34,436 bases of DNA. It comes from JAICJR01 sp036494715 (GTDB lineage: Bacteria > Actinomycetota > Thermoleophilia > Solirubrobacterales > Thermoleophilaceae). Where the stretch lies: NCBI GenBank assembly GCA_036494715.1, contig DASXNY010000198.1:1-34436 (forward strand), read 5' to 3'. The stretch's first letter is position 1, and every line of letters begins with the position of its first letter. The notes beneath the pieces are model-generated. The model was not told where the DNA came from. It did not search any database and worked only from the letters and a program-made list of their open reading frames with translations. Positions 8,607 to 15,647 of the stretch are shown piece after piece. The translations under genes were made by a program, and so were the position numbers.

Positions 8607-9746
8607 GTGCCTGAGCTTCTTCTATATGGCGACACCGAGCGCAGCGCGGCGCTGCGCCACGAAATCCCGATCTCCGTGATGGATCCCTTCCTATACGCCG
8701 AGGTGGGCGGTCGCCCCTTCGTCACGGTCTCCTCGATCGAGCGCGACCGCGTCGCGGCGGCGCGCCCCGACGCCGAGCTGGTGGACAACGCCGAGCTCGG
8801 CTTCCACGAGCTCCTGAAGAGCGACATCACGCGCGACGAGGTGGACCTCGAGCTGGCGGCGCGCGCGGTGGAGCGGCTCGGGCTCCGCGACGCGATCGTG
8901 GACTTCGACTTCCCGCTGGGCGTGGCCGACCGGCTGCGCGCCGACGGCGTCTCGCTCAGCGTCGACGACGAGACGATCAAGCTGCGCCGGCGCGTGAAGA
9001 GCGAGGCCGAGATGGCCGGCATCCGCCGTGCGCAGACGGCCGCCGAGGCAGGCATGGCCGCGGCGGCGGCACTGCTCCGCCGGGCCGAGCCCGTCGACGG
9101 CACGCTGCACGTGGACGGCGAGCCGCTGCTGGCCGAGGCGGTGCGGGCGGCGCTGCGCGACGCCTGCGAGCAGCACGGAGCGCCCGCGCCGCCGGACGTG
9201 ATCGTCGCGTCGGTCTGGCAGGGCACGGGCCACGAGGCCGGCTTCGGTCCGTTGCCGGCCGGGCTCCCCATCGAGATCGACCTCTGGCCGCGCGACGAGG
9301 CCTCCGCCTGCTGGGCCGACATGACCCGCACCTTCGTCGTCGGCGGCGAGCCGCCCGAGGAGGTGCGCAGGCAGGAGCAGCTCGTGACCGAGGTGTTCGA
9401 GCAGGTCCGCGCGAGCGCGAAGGCCGGCGTGAGCGGCCAGGAGCTGCACGCCCTGACCTGCGACATCTTCGAGCGCGAGGGCTACCGCACTCAGCGCACG
9501 GGACCCGGCGACGACCGCTCGGAGGGCTTCCAGTTCTCGCTCGGCCACGGCGTCGGGCTGCGGGTGCACGAGGATCCGAGCCTCGGCCAGGCCGGCGCGG
9601 CGCCGCTCGTGGCGGGCGACGTGATCGCGATCGAGCCGGGCCTCTGGGAGCGCAACGTCGGCGGCGTGCGCTTCGAGGACCTGCTGCTGATCACCGCCGA
9701 CGGCTGCGAGACCCTCACTCGCTATCCGTACGACCTGGCTCCGTAG
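8607..9746 (+). CDS. M24 family metallopeptidase (Xaa-Pro aminopeptidase-like)
   Basis: 379 residues from GTG 8607, chosen because the protein then starts at PELLLYGDTERSAALRHEI and leaves room for the promoter. The frame is open back to 8523 but crosses that promoter. The pita-bread fold fills about residues 130-375. All five metal ligands are recognisable: D225 and D238 (IEIDLWP, WADMTRTF), H314 (GHGVGL), E343 (IAIEPGLW) and E357 (VRFEDL). The N-terminal 125 residues form the creatinase-N-like domain in a short form. Known: M24B enzymes remove N-terminal residues next to proline, using two metal ions. Substrate preference here is not visible, and a creatinase-type or non-peptidase member cannot be excluded. 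It is transcribed divergently from metH. Confidence 0.88.
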   Translation: MPELLLYGDTERSAALRHEIPISVMDPFLYAEVGGRPFVTVSSIERDRVAAARPDAELVDNAELGFHELLKSDITRDEVDLELAARAVERLGLRDAIVDFDFPLGVADRLRADGVSLSVDDETIKLRRRVKSEAEMAGIRRAQTAAEAGMAAAAALLRRAEPVDGTLHVDGEPLLAEAVRAALRDACEQHGAPAPPDVIVASVWQGTGHEAGFGPLPAGLPIEIDLWPRDEASACWADMTRTFVVGGEPPEEVRRQEQLVTEVFEQVRASAKAGVSGQELHALTCDIFEREGYRTQRTGPGDDRSEGFQFSLGHGVGLRVHEDPSLGQAGAAPLVAGDVIAIEPGLWERNVGGVRFEDLLLITADGCETLTRYPYDLAP

Positions 9747-9918
9747 CCCGCTCCTCGAAGCCGCGGCACTCGAGCACCGGCAGGCGCGGGTAGCGCGGGA
9801 ACGACTCGGGCTCGGCCTTCGAACGCTCGCAGAGCGAGAACACCGATCCGCGCGTGTTCTTGACGACCCGCTGGTGGCGGCAGCGGTCGCACAGTCCGGC
9901 GGGGTAGGCTGCGCTCAC
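9715..9918 (-). CDS. Small conserved Cys-rich (zinc-ribbon-like) protein
   Basis: 67 residues from GTG 9918 (a GTG at 9927 would add three). The core LCDRCRHQR...SVFSLCERS...FPRYPRLPVLECRGFE carries a CxxC pair, a third Cys about 19 residues later and a fourth near the end. This pattern suggests one bound zinc. I recognise this as a small conserved actinobacterial protein of unknown function. The rest of the open frame, upstream toward 10734, is antisense to the hydrolase gene and is not part of it. It starts only 24 bases from the divergent hydrolase start and its 3' end overlaps the peptidase gene by 32 bases. Confidence 0.68.
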   Translation of the reverse strand: MSAAYPAGLCDRCRHQRVVKNTRGSVFSLCERSKAEPESFPRYPRLPVLECRGFEERATEPGRTDSE

Positions 9919-9942
9919 CTGGCTCACGAGAGAGGAGTGTGG

Positions 9943-10758
9943 ATGACCTCGACGATCGAGGCGCCCCAGGTCGAGGCCGAGATGCTGGACGTGGCCGGCG
10001 CACAGGTGGCCGTCCGCCGGCGCGGCAGCGGGCGTCCCCTGCTTTATCTGCACGGCGCCGGCTTCACCGGGCGCTGGCTGCGCTTCCACGAGGCGCTCGC
10101 CGCCGGCGCGGATGTGATCGCTCCCGAGCACCCCGGCTTCGGCGCGAGTCCCGACCAGGAGGCGATCGAGGGCTTCGACGACCTGGTCTTCCACTACGAC
10201 GACCTCCGGGCGGCCCTCGGGATCGACGAGCCGTTCGACCTCGTGGGCTACTCGCTCGGCGGCTGGATCGCCGCGGACTACGCGCTCACCTATCCGGAGA
10301 AGCTGCGCTCGCTCACGCTGATCGTGCCCGCCGGGCTCGAGCCGCCGATCGTTGACATGTTCGCGATGGAGCCAGAGCAGGTCTTCGCGACGCTCTTCAA
10401 CGATTTTGCGAACGCGGGCGAGGTGCTGGTGGATCCGACCGACATCGACGTCGCCGTGCACATGTACGAGGAGGCCTCGACGGTGGCCAAGCTCGCCTGG
10501 AACCCGCGCTACGACCGCAAGCTGGCACGGCGACTGCGGCGCGTCACCTGTCCGGCGCTCGTCCTCGGCGCCGACCACGACAAGCTGCTCGGCGACGAAT
10601 GCTGCGAGCGCTATGCGGAGCTGATCGCCGCTGCGGAGGTCGTCCGCGTCCCCGGCACGGGCCACGCGCTCCCAATCGAGCAGCCGGAGGCGGCGGCACG
10701 AGCGATCCTCGACTTCCAGGGAGCGGTTGAGCAAAGCCCAACCGGTGTAACACCATGA
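9943..10758 (+). CDS. Alpha/beta hydrolase
   Basis: 271 residues from ATG 9943, which has a clear AGAGGAG ribosome site at about 9931-9937; the longer open frame upstream has none. The catalytic set of an alpha/beta hydrolase is visible. The oxyanion region is LYLHGAGFTGRW, the nucleophile S104 lies in GYSLGG, the acid is D211 or D213 (GADHDKLL), and H241 is in GTGHALPIEQP. Known: this MhpC/HsaD-like group includes C-C bond hydrolases, esterases and haloperoxidases; the substrate cannot be assigned. Its stop overlaps the start of the next gene (ATGA), so the hydrolase and the flavin monooxygenase are translationally coupled and probably act in one pathway. Confidence 0.87.
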   Translation: MTSTIEAPQVEAEMLDVAGAQVAVRRRGSGRPLLYLHGAGFTGRWLRFHEALAAGADVIAPEHPGFGASPDQEAIEGFDDLVFHYDDLRAALGIDEPFDLVGYSLGGWIAADYALTYPEKLRSLTLIVPAGLEPPIVDMFAMEPEQVFATLFNDFANAGEVLVDPTDIDVAVHMYEEASTVAKLAWNPRYDRKLARRLRRVTCPALVLGADHDKLLGDECCERYAELIAAAEVVRVPGTGHALPIEQPEAAARAILDFQGAVEQSPTGVTP

Positions 10759-12005
10759 ACTCGCTCCAGTTCTTCCACTTCGGGTTGATGCCTTACCCGC
10801 ACATCCCGCCGCCGGAGACCTACGAGTCCACCTGGGTCACGCTCTCGAACAAGCACTACGACCCGGTCGAGGGCCACCGCCTCTACCACGAGTACCTCGA
10901 CCAGGCGGTGCTCGCGGAGAAGCTCGGCTACGACGGCACCTGCGTCAACGAGCACCACCAGAACGCCTACGGCACGATGCCGGACCCGAACGTGATGGCA
11001 TCGCACATCGTCGCCCGGACGGAGAAGATCCGGGTGGGCATCATCGGCAACGCGCTGCCGCTACACGAGAACCCGCTGCGCGTGGCCGAGTCCGTCGCGA
11101 TGCTCGACGTGATCTCCGGCGGCCGCATCATCTCGGGCTTCGTGCGCGGCACGGGCATGGAGTACCACTCGCTGCGCGCCAACCCCGCGCACTCGCGCGA
11201 GCGCTTCTGGGAGGCGCACGACCTGATCATGAAGGCGTGGACCGAGGACGGGCCGTTCGAGTGGCGAGGCAAGCACTTCGACATCCCGTACGTGAATCCG
11301 TGGCCGAAGCCCTACCAGCAGCCGCACCCGCCGATCTGGCTGCCGGGGCAGGGTTCGATGGAGACGATCGCCGCGGCGGCCAAGCTGCGCTACCCGTTCA
11401 TGATGGTCTTCTCGCCGCTCGAGTTCACCAAGGTCAACTACGACATGTACCGGCGGGCGGCCGAGGAGGAGGGCTATGAGCCCGCGCCCGAGCAGCTCGC
11501 ATTCTGCACCGGCACCTACGTGGCGGAGACGGACGAGATCGCCCACCGCGAGGCCAAGGAGCACATCATGTGGCTCTTCCACCGCGGGCTGAAGGTGCCC
11601 GACTACCAGTTTTTCCCGCCGGGCTACACGAGCGGCAAGTCGCTGCGCGGGATGCTGAAGGGCAAGGAGAAGTTCAACATCAAACCGCACACCGAGCTCA
11701 CCTACGAGGAGCTGATCGACCAGCAGTACGTGATCGTCGGCTCACCCGAGACGGTGATCGAGAAGCTGTCGGTCTACACGGAGGAGCTCGGCGCGGGGAT
11801 CCTCGTCGGGGCCGGCATGCAGGTGGGCGACATGCCGCACTGGAAGGTCGTGAAGAACATGACGATCTTCGCCGAGGAGGTGATGCCGCACTTCCGGCCG
11901 CCCGGCAACAAGCCGGCGTGGGAGCGCGGCGTGCCGGTGCCCGGCAGCCCGGAGTCGCTGGGGCGGGCGGCGGCCCCGGAGCCAGAGGCGGTGACCGCCG
12001 TCTAG
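10755..12005 (+). CDS. Luciferase-like (LLM class) flavin-dependent monooxygenase
   Basis: 416 residues, an (alpha/beta)8 bacterial-luciferase-like oxidoreductase. Typical elements are the N-terminal strand LQFFHFGLMPYP, AEKLGYDGTCVNEHH, VGIIGNALPLHENPLRVAE, MLDVISGGRIISGFVRG and the later PPIWLPGQGS and IVGSPETVIEKL. Known: these enzymes use FMNH2 or F420 and oxygen to oxidise diverse organic compounds; this long version with the EHH motif resembles members annotated in degradation clusters. It shares an ATGA overlap with the upstream hydrolase. A role in oxidising a substrate whose product the hydrolase cleaves is inference. The cofactor (FMN or F420) cannot be told from sequence alone. Confidence 0.88.
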   Translation: MNSLQFFHFGLMPYPHIPPPETYESTWVTLSNKHYDPVEGHRLYHEYLDQAVLAEKLGYDGTCVNEHHQNAYGTMPDPNVMASHIVARTEKIRVGIIGNALPLHENPLRVAESVAMLDVISGGRIISGFVRGTGMEYHSLRANPAHSRERFWEAHDLIMKAWTEDGPFEWRGKHFDIPYVNPWPKPYQQPHPPIWLPGQGSMETIAAAAKLRYPFMMVFSPLEFTKVNYDMYRRAAEEEGYEPAPEQLAFCTGTYVAETDEIAHREAKEHIMWLFHRGLKVPDYQFFPPGYTSGKSLRGMLKGKEKFNIKPHTELTYEELIDQQYVIVGSPETVIEKLSVYTEELGAGILVGAGMQVGDMPHWKVVKNMTIFAEEVMPHFRPPGNKPAWERGVPVPGSPESLGRAAAPEPEAVTAV

Positions 12006-12025
12006 GCCGAAGGTCCTAGGCCGAA
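12002..12025. repeat. Short direct repeat after the monooxygenase stop
   Basis: CTAGGCCGAA occurs twice with a 14-base period (12002-12011 and 12016-12025); the first copy covers the TAG stop codon. It may be a local duplication. No function is evident. Confidence 0.4.
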
Positions 12026-12060
12026 TTGCCACTGGTAACCGGGACCCGTTCGTTTCCACA

Positions 12061-12420
12061 ATGGGTCCCATGACTGAACGACAGACACCCAGCCGGCGGA
12101 TCACCGCAGCGGTCACCTCGTGGCCCGACGTGACGGCCGGCCCCGGCAGGCGCGGCGAGTTCGCGTTCAAGGTAGGCCCGCGCGAGATCGGCCACCTGCA
12201 CGGCGACCACGCCGCGCACTTCATGCTCTCGAAGGAGCTGTGGCGCGATCTGCACGAGCAGGGCCGGATCGGCGAGCACCCCGTGTTCCCCGGCAAGGAG
12301 GGCCCCGGCGCGCGCCGGATCGAGTCGGATGCCGACGTCGACGACGTGATCGAGCTGATGCGGCTGAACTACGAGCGCCTGCTGAGGCGCCGTAGCGACT
12401 CGTCGCTCCCCATCCGTTAA
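12061..12420 (+). CDS. DUF5519 ('luciferase' domain) family protein
   Basis: 119 residues from ATG 12061; ATG 12070 is an equally possible start. The stretch VGPREIGHLHGDHAAH, followed by LSKELWRDLHEQGRI, HPVFPGKEGPGARRI and a C-terminal DVIELMRLNYERL helix, matches the small DUF5519 family. That family carries the name 'luciferase domain' in databases but its activity is unknown. It follows the luciferase-like monooxygenase by 55 bases in the same direction and could share its transcript. Arms GGGACCC (12041-12047) and GGGTCCC (12063-12069) flank the start region and could form a weak hairpin over it. Confidence 0.75.
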   Translation: MGPMTERQTPSRRITAAVTSWPDVTAGPGRRGEFAFKVGPREIGHLHGDHAAHFMLSKELWRDLHEQGRIGEHPVFPGKEGPGARRIESDADVDDVIELMRLNYERLLRRRSDSSLPIR

Positions 12421-12479
12421 CCGGAGGTTACCTCCGTATGGTGCTACTCTGCTTCAAGCGGAGGACACCTCCGGTTAAC
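12416..12479. promoter_or_regulatory. Double-palindrome operator/promoter of the SDR operon
   Basis: Two 15-bp palindromes of the form CGGAGGnnnCCTCCG lie at 12422-12436 and 12459-12473, with centres 37 bp apart. Their outer flanks are also inverted repeats: GTTAACCGGAGGT at 12416-12428 is the exact complement of 12467-12479. A TAnnnT -10-like box (TACTCT, 12445-12450) lies between them. The arrangement fits a TetR-type repressor bound on both sides of a promoter that drives the gene at 12500. No regulator gene is in the window. The first arm includes the stop codon of the preceding gene. Confidence 0.7.
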
Positions 12480-12499
12480 CCGATTAGGAGCTTCGAGAG

Positions 12500-13327
12500 A
12501 TGCCGAAAGTCTGGTTCATCACCGGAACATCGAAGGGCTTCGGCCACATCTGGGCACGCGCCGCACTCGAACGCGGCGACAAGGTGGCAGCCACGGCACG
12601 CGACACCGACAGCCTGACCGACCTGGTCGACGGCTTCGGCGAGAACGCGCTGCCGATCGCGCTCGACGTGACCGACAAGGCGGCAGGGGACGCCGCCGTC
12701 AAGCAGGCGCACGAGCACTTCGGCCGGCTCGACATCGTCGTGAACAACGCGGGCTACGGCCTGTTCGGGACGGTGGAGGAGGTGAGCGAGGAGCAGGCGC
12801 GCGAGCAGATCGAGACCAACTTCTTCGGCGCGCTCTGGGTCACCAAGGCCGCGCTGCCGATCCTGCGCGAGCAGGGCTCGGGGCACGTCATCCAGGTGTC
12901 GTCGATCGGCGGCGTGCACGCGTTCCCCATCCTCGGCATGTACCACGCCTCGAAGTGGGCGCTCGAGGGTATGAGCCAGTCGCTCGCCGCCGAGCTGCGG
13001 CCCTTCGGGGTGAACGTGACCCTGGTCGAGCCGACCGGCTATGGCACAGACTGGCGCGGCGCGTCGTCGGTGCGCGCCGAGCAAATGCCCGAGTACGACG
13101 TGGTTCGCGAGGAGCGCGCCCGCTTGCTGGGCAGCGTGCAGGTGGAGCGCGATCCGGACGCGACCGGCCCCGCGATCCTCGAGCTGGTCGACGCCGCGGA
13201 GCCGCCGCTGCGCATCTTCTTCGGCAGCGGGCCGCTCGACATGATCCGCGAGGAGTACGCCAAGCGGATCGCGACCTGGGAGCAATGGAACGATCTGTCT
13301 GTGAAGGCGGACGGGAGAAGGGACTGA
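12500..13327 (+). CDS. Short-chain dehydrogenase/reductase (classical SDR)
   Basis: 275 residues from ATG 12500, with AGGAG at 12486-12490. The Rossmann glycine motif TGTSKGFG (residues 8-15), NNAG near residue 82, the active-site serine at 134/135 (QVSSIGG) and Y148-x3-K152 (YHASK) are all present, so an active NAD(P)-dependent oxidoreductase is expected. The first 40 residues (WFITGTSKGFG, VAATARD) are typical of the subgroup with NADP preference, but that is an inference. Substrate is unknown. It stands directly behind the double palindrome and two bases before a second SDR gene, so the two are co-transcribed and probably induced by a ligand of the repressor. Confidence 0.92.
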   Translation: MPKVWFITGTSKGFGHIWARAALERGDKVAATARDTDSLTDLVDGFGENALPIALDVTDKAAGDAAVKQAHEHFGRLDIVVNNAGYGLFGTVEEVSEEQAREQIETNFFGALWVTKAALPILREQGSGHVIQVSSIGGVHAFPILGMYHASKWALEGMSQSLAAELRPFGVNVTLVEPTGYGTDWRGASSVRAEQMPEYDVVREERARLLGSVQVERDPDATGPAILELVDAAEPPLRIFFGSGPLDMIREEYAKRIATWEQWNDLSVKADGRRD

Positions 13328-13329
13328 CG

Positions 13330-14277
13330 ATGGAAAGCACGGTTACCCGACTAACGACACCGTTCGGCTTCGAGACGACCGCGGCCGAGGTGGTGGAGGG
13401 CGTCGACCTCTCGGGCAAGCGCGCGATCGTCACGGGCGGCGCGTCCGGGATCGGCGTCGAGACCGCGCGGGCGCTGGCCGGCGCGGGCGCCGACGTGACG
13501 CTCGCGGTCCGCAACACGCAGGCCGGCGAGCAGGTGGCCGCCGGCATCCGCTCGACCACGGCCAACGACGACGTCCACGTGGCGCCGCTAGAGCTCGTCG
13601 ACCCCGCCTCGATCGCGGCGTTCAGCGGCGACTGGAGCGGTCCGCTCGACATCCTCGTGAACAATGCCGGCGTGATGGCGATCCAGGAGCTAACGCGCGA
13701 CGAGCGCGGCTACGAGCTGCAGTTCGCCACCAACCACCTCGGGCACTTCGCCCTCGCGCTCGGCCTGTACGAGGCGCTCGTGTCGGCGGGGTCGGCCCGC
13801 ATCGTGTCGGTGAGCTCGAGCGGGCACCTGCGCTCGCCGGTGATCCTCGACGACCTGCACTACCGCTTCCGCGAGTACGACCCCTTCGGCGCCTACGGCC
13901 AGTCGAAGACCGCCAACGTGCTGTTCGCGGTCGAGGTCGCTCGCCGCTTCGGCGACTCCGGGATCACGGCGAACGCCCTGATGCCGGGCGGCATCGCCAC
14001 CGCGCTGCAGCGGCACGTGGGCGGCGCGGAGTACATAGAGCAGGCGCGCAAGCAGCGTGGCGTGACGCTCAAGACGCCCGAGCAGGGCGCGGCGACGTCG
14101 GTGTTGCTGGCCGCCTCGCCGCTCGTCGAGGGCGTGAGCGGGCGCTACTTCGAGGACTGCAACGAGGCGGCGGTAGTGCAGGAGCGCGGCGACACCTACG
14201 GCGGCGTCGCCCCGTACGCGCTCGATCCGGACAACGCGGAGCGCCTCTGGGAGGAGTCGCTGCGGCTGATCGGTTGA
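13330..14277 (+). CDS. SDR oxidoreductase, retinol-dehydrogenase/WWOX-like
   Basis: 315 residues from ATG 13330, two bases after the previous stop; the open frame reaches further upstream only as a shadow of the first SDR gene. Motifs: TGGASGIG (35-42), NNAG (111-114), IVSVSSSGH with the active serine, and Y189-x3-K193 (YGQSK). The insertion between the serine and tyrosine (LDDLHYRFREYDPFG) and the motif FATNHLGHFAL are typical of the retinol dehydrogenase-like SDR subgroup. That group usually reduces or oxidises bulky hydrophobic alcohols and ketones. About 25 N-terminal residues precede the Rossmann fold. It forms a two-gene operon with the other SDR. Confidence 0.9.
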   Translation: MESTVTRLTTPFGFETTAAEVVEGVDLSGKRAIVTGGASGIGVETARALAGAGADVTLAVRNTQAGEQVAAGIRSTTANDDVHVAPLELVDPASIAAFSGDWSGPLDILVNNAGVMAIQELTRDERGYELQFATNHLGHFALALGLYEALVSAGSARIVSVSSSGHLRSPVILDDLHYRFREYDPFGAYGQSKTANVLFAVEVARRFGDSGITANALMPGGIATALQRHVGGAEYIEQARKQRGVTLKTPEQGAATSVLLAASPLVEGVSGRYFEDCNEAAVVQERGDTYGGVAPYALDPDNAERLWEESLRLIG

Positions 14278-14355
14278 CGGCGACCGAGCATTCGGGTTAA
14301 CCGCCCACGCCGACGCGGGGTGGCCCACCTGCACTGGGAGCGCGGGGACCTCAAT

Positions 14356-14378
14356 ATTGGTTTGACGCTCATACCAAT
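14356..14378. promoter_or_regulatory. 23-bp palindromic operator upstream of the 14392 gene
   Basis: The half-sites ATTGGTnTGA and TCAnACCAAT are exact complements around a 3-base centre (9 of 10 positions specified, all symmetric). The site lies 13 bases before the ATG at 14392. It overlaps a TTGACG box and is markedly AT-rich for this sequence, so it is probably the binding site of a dimeric regulator. It differs from the CGGAGG palindromes upstream. Confidence 0.6.
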
Positions 14379-14391
14379 CACGAGGAATCCC

Positions 14392-14856
14392 ATGAACCGC
14401 GCCATCTCCAGCAATTTCTACAAGCCGATCGACGCCCCGCCCGCCGCCAGCTACGCGGCCCTCACCCGGCTCGAGTGCACCGCGCGTCTCGAGCGGGCCT
14501 TCGCGGCGATGGGCGTGGACGACCGCATCATCTCGGCCCACCGCATCCAGCTCGCCCCGCGCCGCGCCGCGGGCTACGCCATCGTGTGGCGGCTGGCCGG
14601 CGGCGGACGCGCCGAGGTCTCCTGGACGGCCTCCGTGGCCGGCGCCTCCGAGGGCTCGCTGCTCTCGATCGCGGTGCGCGCCTACGCGCAGGACGACGAG
14701 TCCTACGAGGAGATGCTCACCGCGTGGCCGCTGCTCGGGCGCATCGCCGAGTTGCACGCGCGCCGCACCCTCGCCGCCGTCGCCGAGCTCGCGTGCCAGA
14801 TCGACGCGGAGGGCGAGCACATCGCCGCCCCCGCAACGCTCGTCGCGGCCGTCTAG
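14392..14856 (+). CDS. Uncharacterised protein, possibly SRPBCC-like
   Basis: 154 residues from ATG 14392, with GAGGA at 14382-14386. I do not recognise a named family. The pattern is one N-terminal helix (YAALTRLECTARLERAFAAM), a central run of alternating strands (YAIVWRLAGGGRAEVSWTAS, LLSIAVRAYAQ) and a long C-terminal helix (LLGRIAELHARRTLAAVAEL). That is the order seen in small SRPBCC/polyketide-cyclase-like proteins that hold hydrophobic ligands. This is a weak inference from shape only. No signal peptide or membrane segment is present. The palindrome just upstream suggests separate control from the SDR operon. It converges on the lipoprotein gene with a 4-base gap. Confidence 0.6.
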   Translation: MNRAISSNFYKPIDAPPAASYAALTRLECTARLERAFAAMGVDDRIISAHRIQLAPRRAAGYAIVWRLAGGGRAEVSWTASVAGASEGSLLSIAVRAYAQDDESYEEMLTAWPLLGRIAELHARRTLAAVAELACQIDAEGEHIAAPATLVAAV

Positions 14857-14860
14857 TCGC

Positions 14861-15448
14861 TCAGCCGCCCTCCACCGTCTTGCCGTTCTTGAAGTTGACG
14901 GTGGAGTGCGGCGCGGCGTTGCTGATCGTGCCGTGGAAGAGGCCGCCGGGACTCTGGTTGCCCGCGGCGTCGACAGCGATCGCCTTGCCGTAGAGCCCGG
15001 CCGACACCTGGTAGCGGATCTTGTAGGGACCGGCCTGCACGGCCGTCACCTTCCAGACGAACGTTGCCGTCTTGCCGGGGGCCAGCGGGCCAAGCGCCGA
15101 GGTGTCCTGGTTGGCGGTCTCGCCTCCGCGCGGGCCGGTGTTGACGACGAACACGGGCCGGCTCGGGTCGGCCAGGTTGGCCTGCGTGCTGTTGCGGTTG
15201 AAGGACCGCACGGTCACCGACACGTTCGGCAGTGTGCGGTGGTCGACGTTCTTGACGGTGATCACCATGCGCGAGCGCTTGGCGAGCTTCTGCTGGCTCG
15301 GGAAGGCGCCGTGCACCGCAACCTTGAAGTGGCCGGAGGGCTCATGGGCGTCCTGCCGAGAGCCGCCGCAGGAGGCGATTCCGAGCGCCGCAACGACGGC
15401 CGCGGCGATGCCCGGCCTGAGGTTACGAAGATGGCTGCCCGCACGCAC
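14861..15448 (-). CDS. Secreted lipoprotein with a beta-sandwich-like domain
   Basis: 195 residues from GTG 15448, preceded by GGGGAG about eight bases upstream; an ATG at 15487 would lengthen the N-terminus by 13 residues. After a positively charged stretch, a hydrophobic segment (IAAAVVAALGIASC) ends in a lipobox with the lipidated Cys at residue 28. The mature part alternates strands: ITVKNVDHRTLPNVSVTVRSF and, later, LAPGKTATFVWKVTAVQAG. This resembles an immunoglobulin-like or CARDB-like fold. It would sit on the outer face of the cytoplasmic membrane. It is divergent from the mce operon, so a link to lipid uptake is possible but only inferred from position. Confidence 0.75.
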   Translation of the reverse strand: MRAGSHLRNLRPGIAAAVVAALGIASCGGSRQDAHEPSGHFKVAVHGAFPSQQKLAKRSRMVITVKNVDHRTLPNVSVTVRSFNRNSTQANLADPSRPVFVVNTGPRGGETANQDTSALGPLAPGKTATFVWKVTAVQAGPYKIRYQVSAGLYGKAIAVDAAGNQSPGGLFHGTISNAAPHSTVNFKNGKTVEGG

Positions 15449-15559
15449 TCCCTGCGCTCCCCTCGCGTCCAAAGCGGTCCGGAACATACCACGGCCCGGC
15501 CCGGCTCCGGCGCACTTTCCGAGGCCGCTTTCCCAGGTGGGGTACGCGACGGTTCTCGG

Positions 15560-15588
15560 TTGCCCGCCTGAAACCGATCCCGTAGTCT
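15560..15588 (+). promoter_or_regulatory. Candidate promoter of the mce operon
   Basis: TTGCCC (15560-15565), a 17-base spacer and TAGTCT (15583-15588) lie 60 bases before the first mce-operon start. The divergent gap 15449-15647 otherwise shows purine-rich stretches and no clear operator. Confidence 0.35.
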
Positions 15589-15631
15589 GTTGCCCCGGAG
15601 GAGAGGGGAGGCACCTCGGTGTCCTGTTTAC

Positions 15632-15639
15632 GGGAGGAG
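15632..15639 (+). promoter_or_regulatory. Ribosome binding site that sets the yrbEA start
   Basis: GGGAGGAG lies eight bases before GTG 15648. The later ATG at 15714 has only a weak GGTAGGGG upstream, so the GTG is preferred. Confidence 0.6.
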
Positions 15640-15647
15640 CCGACGGA

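Noticed and set aside
8525..9466. N-terminal extension of the metH frame
   Set aside because: Ser/Arg-rich shadow of the divergent M24 peptidase gene; MetH homology begins at 8515.
9928..10734. Upstream extension of the small Cys-rich gene on the minus strand
   Set aside because: It is antisense to the alpha/beta hydrolase, has a low-complexity composition and no domain.
12041..12069. GGGACCC/GGGTCCC hairpin as a translation switch for the DUF5519 gene
   Set aside because: Seven-base arms with a 15-base loop are suggestive only; the start codon itself is uncertain, so not reported as a regulatory element.
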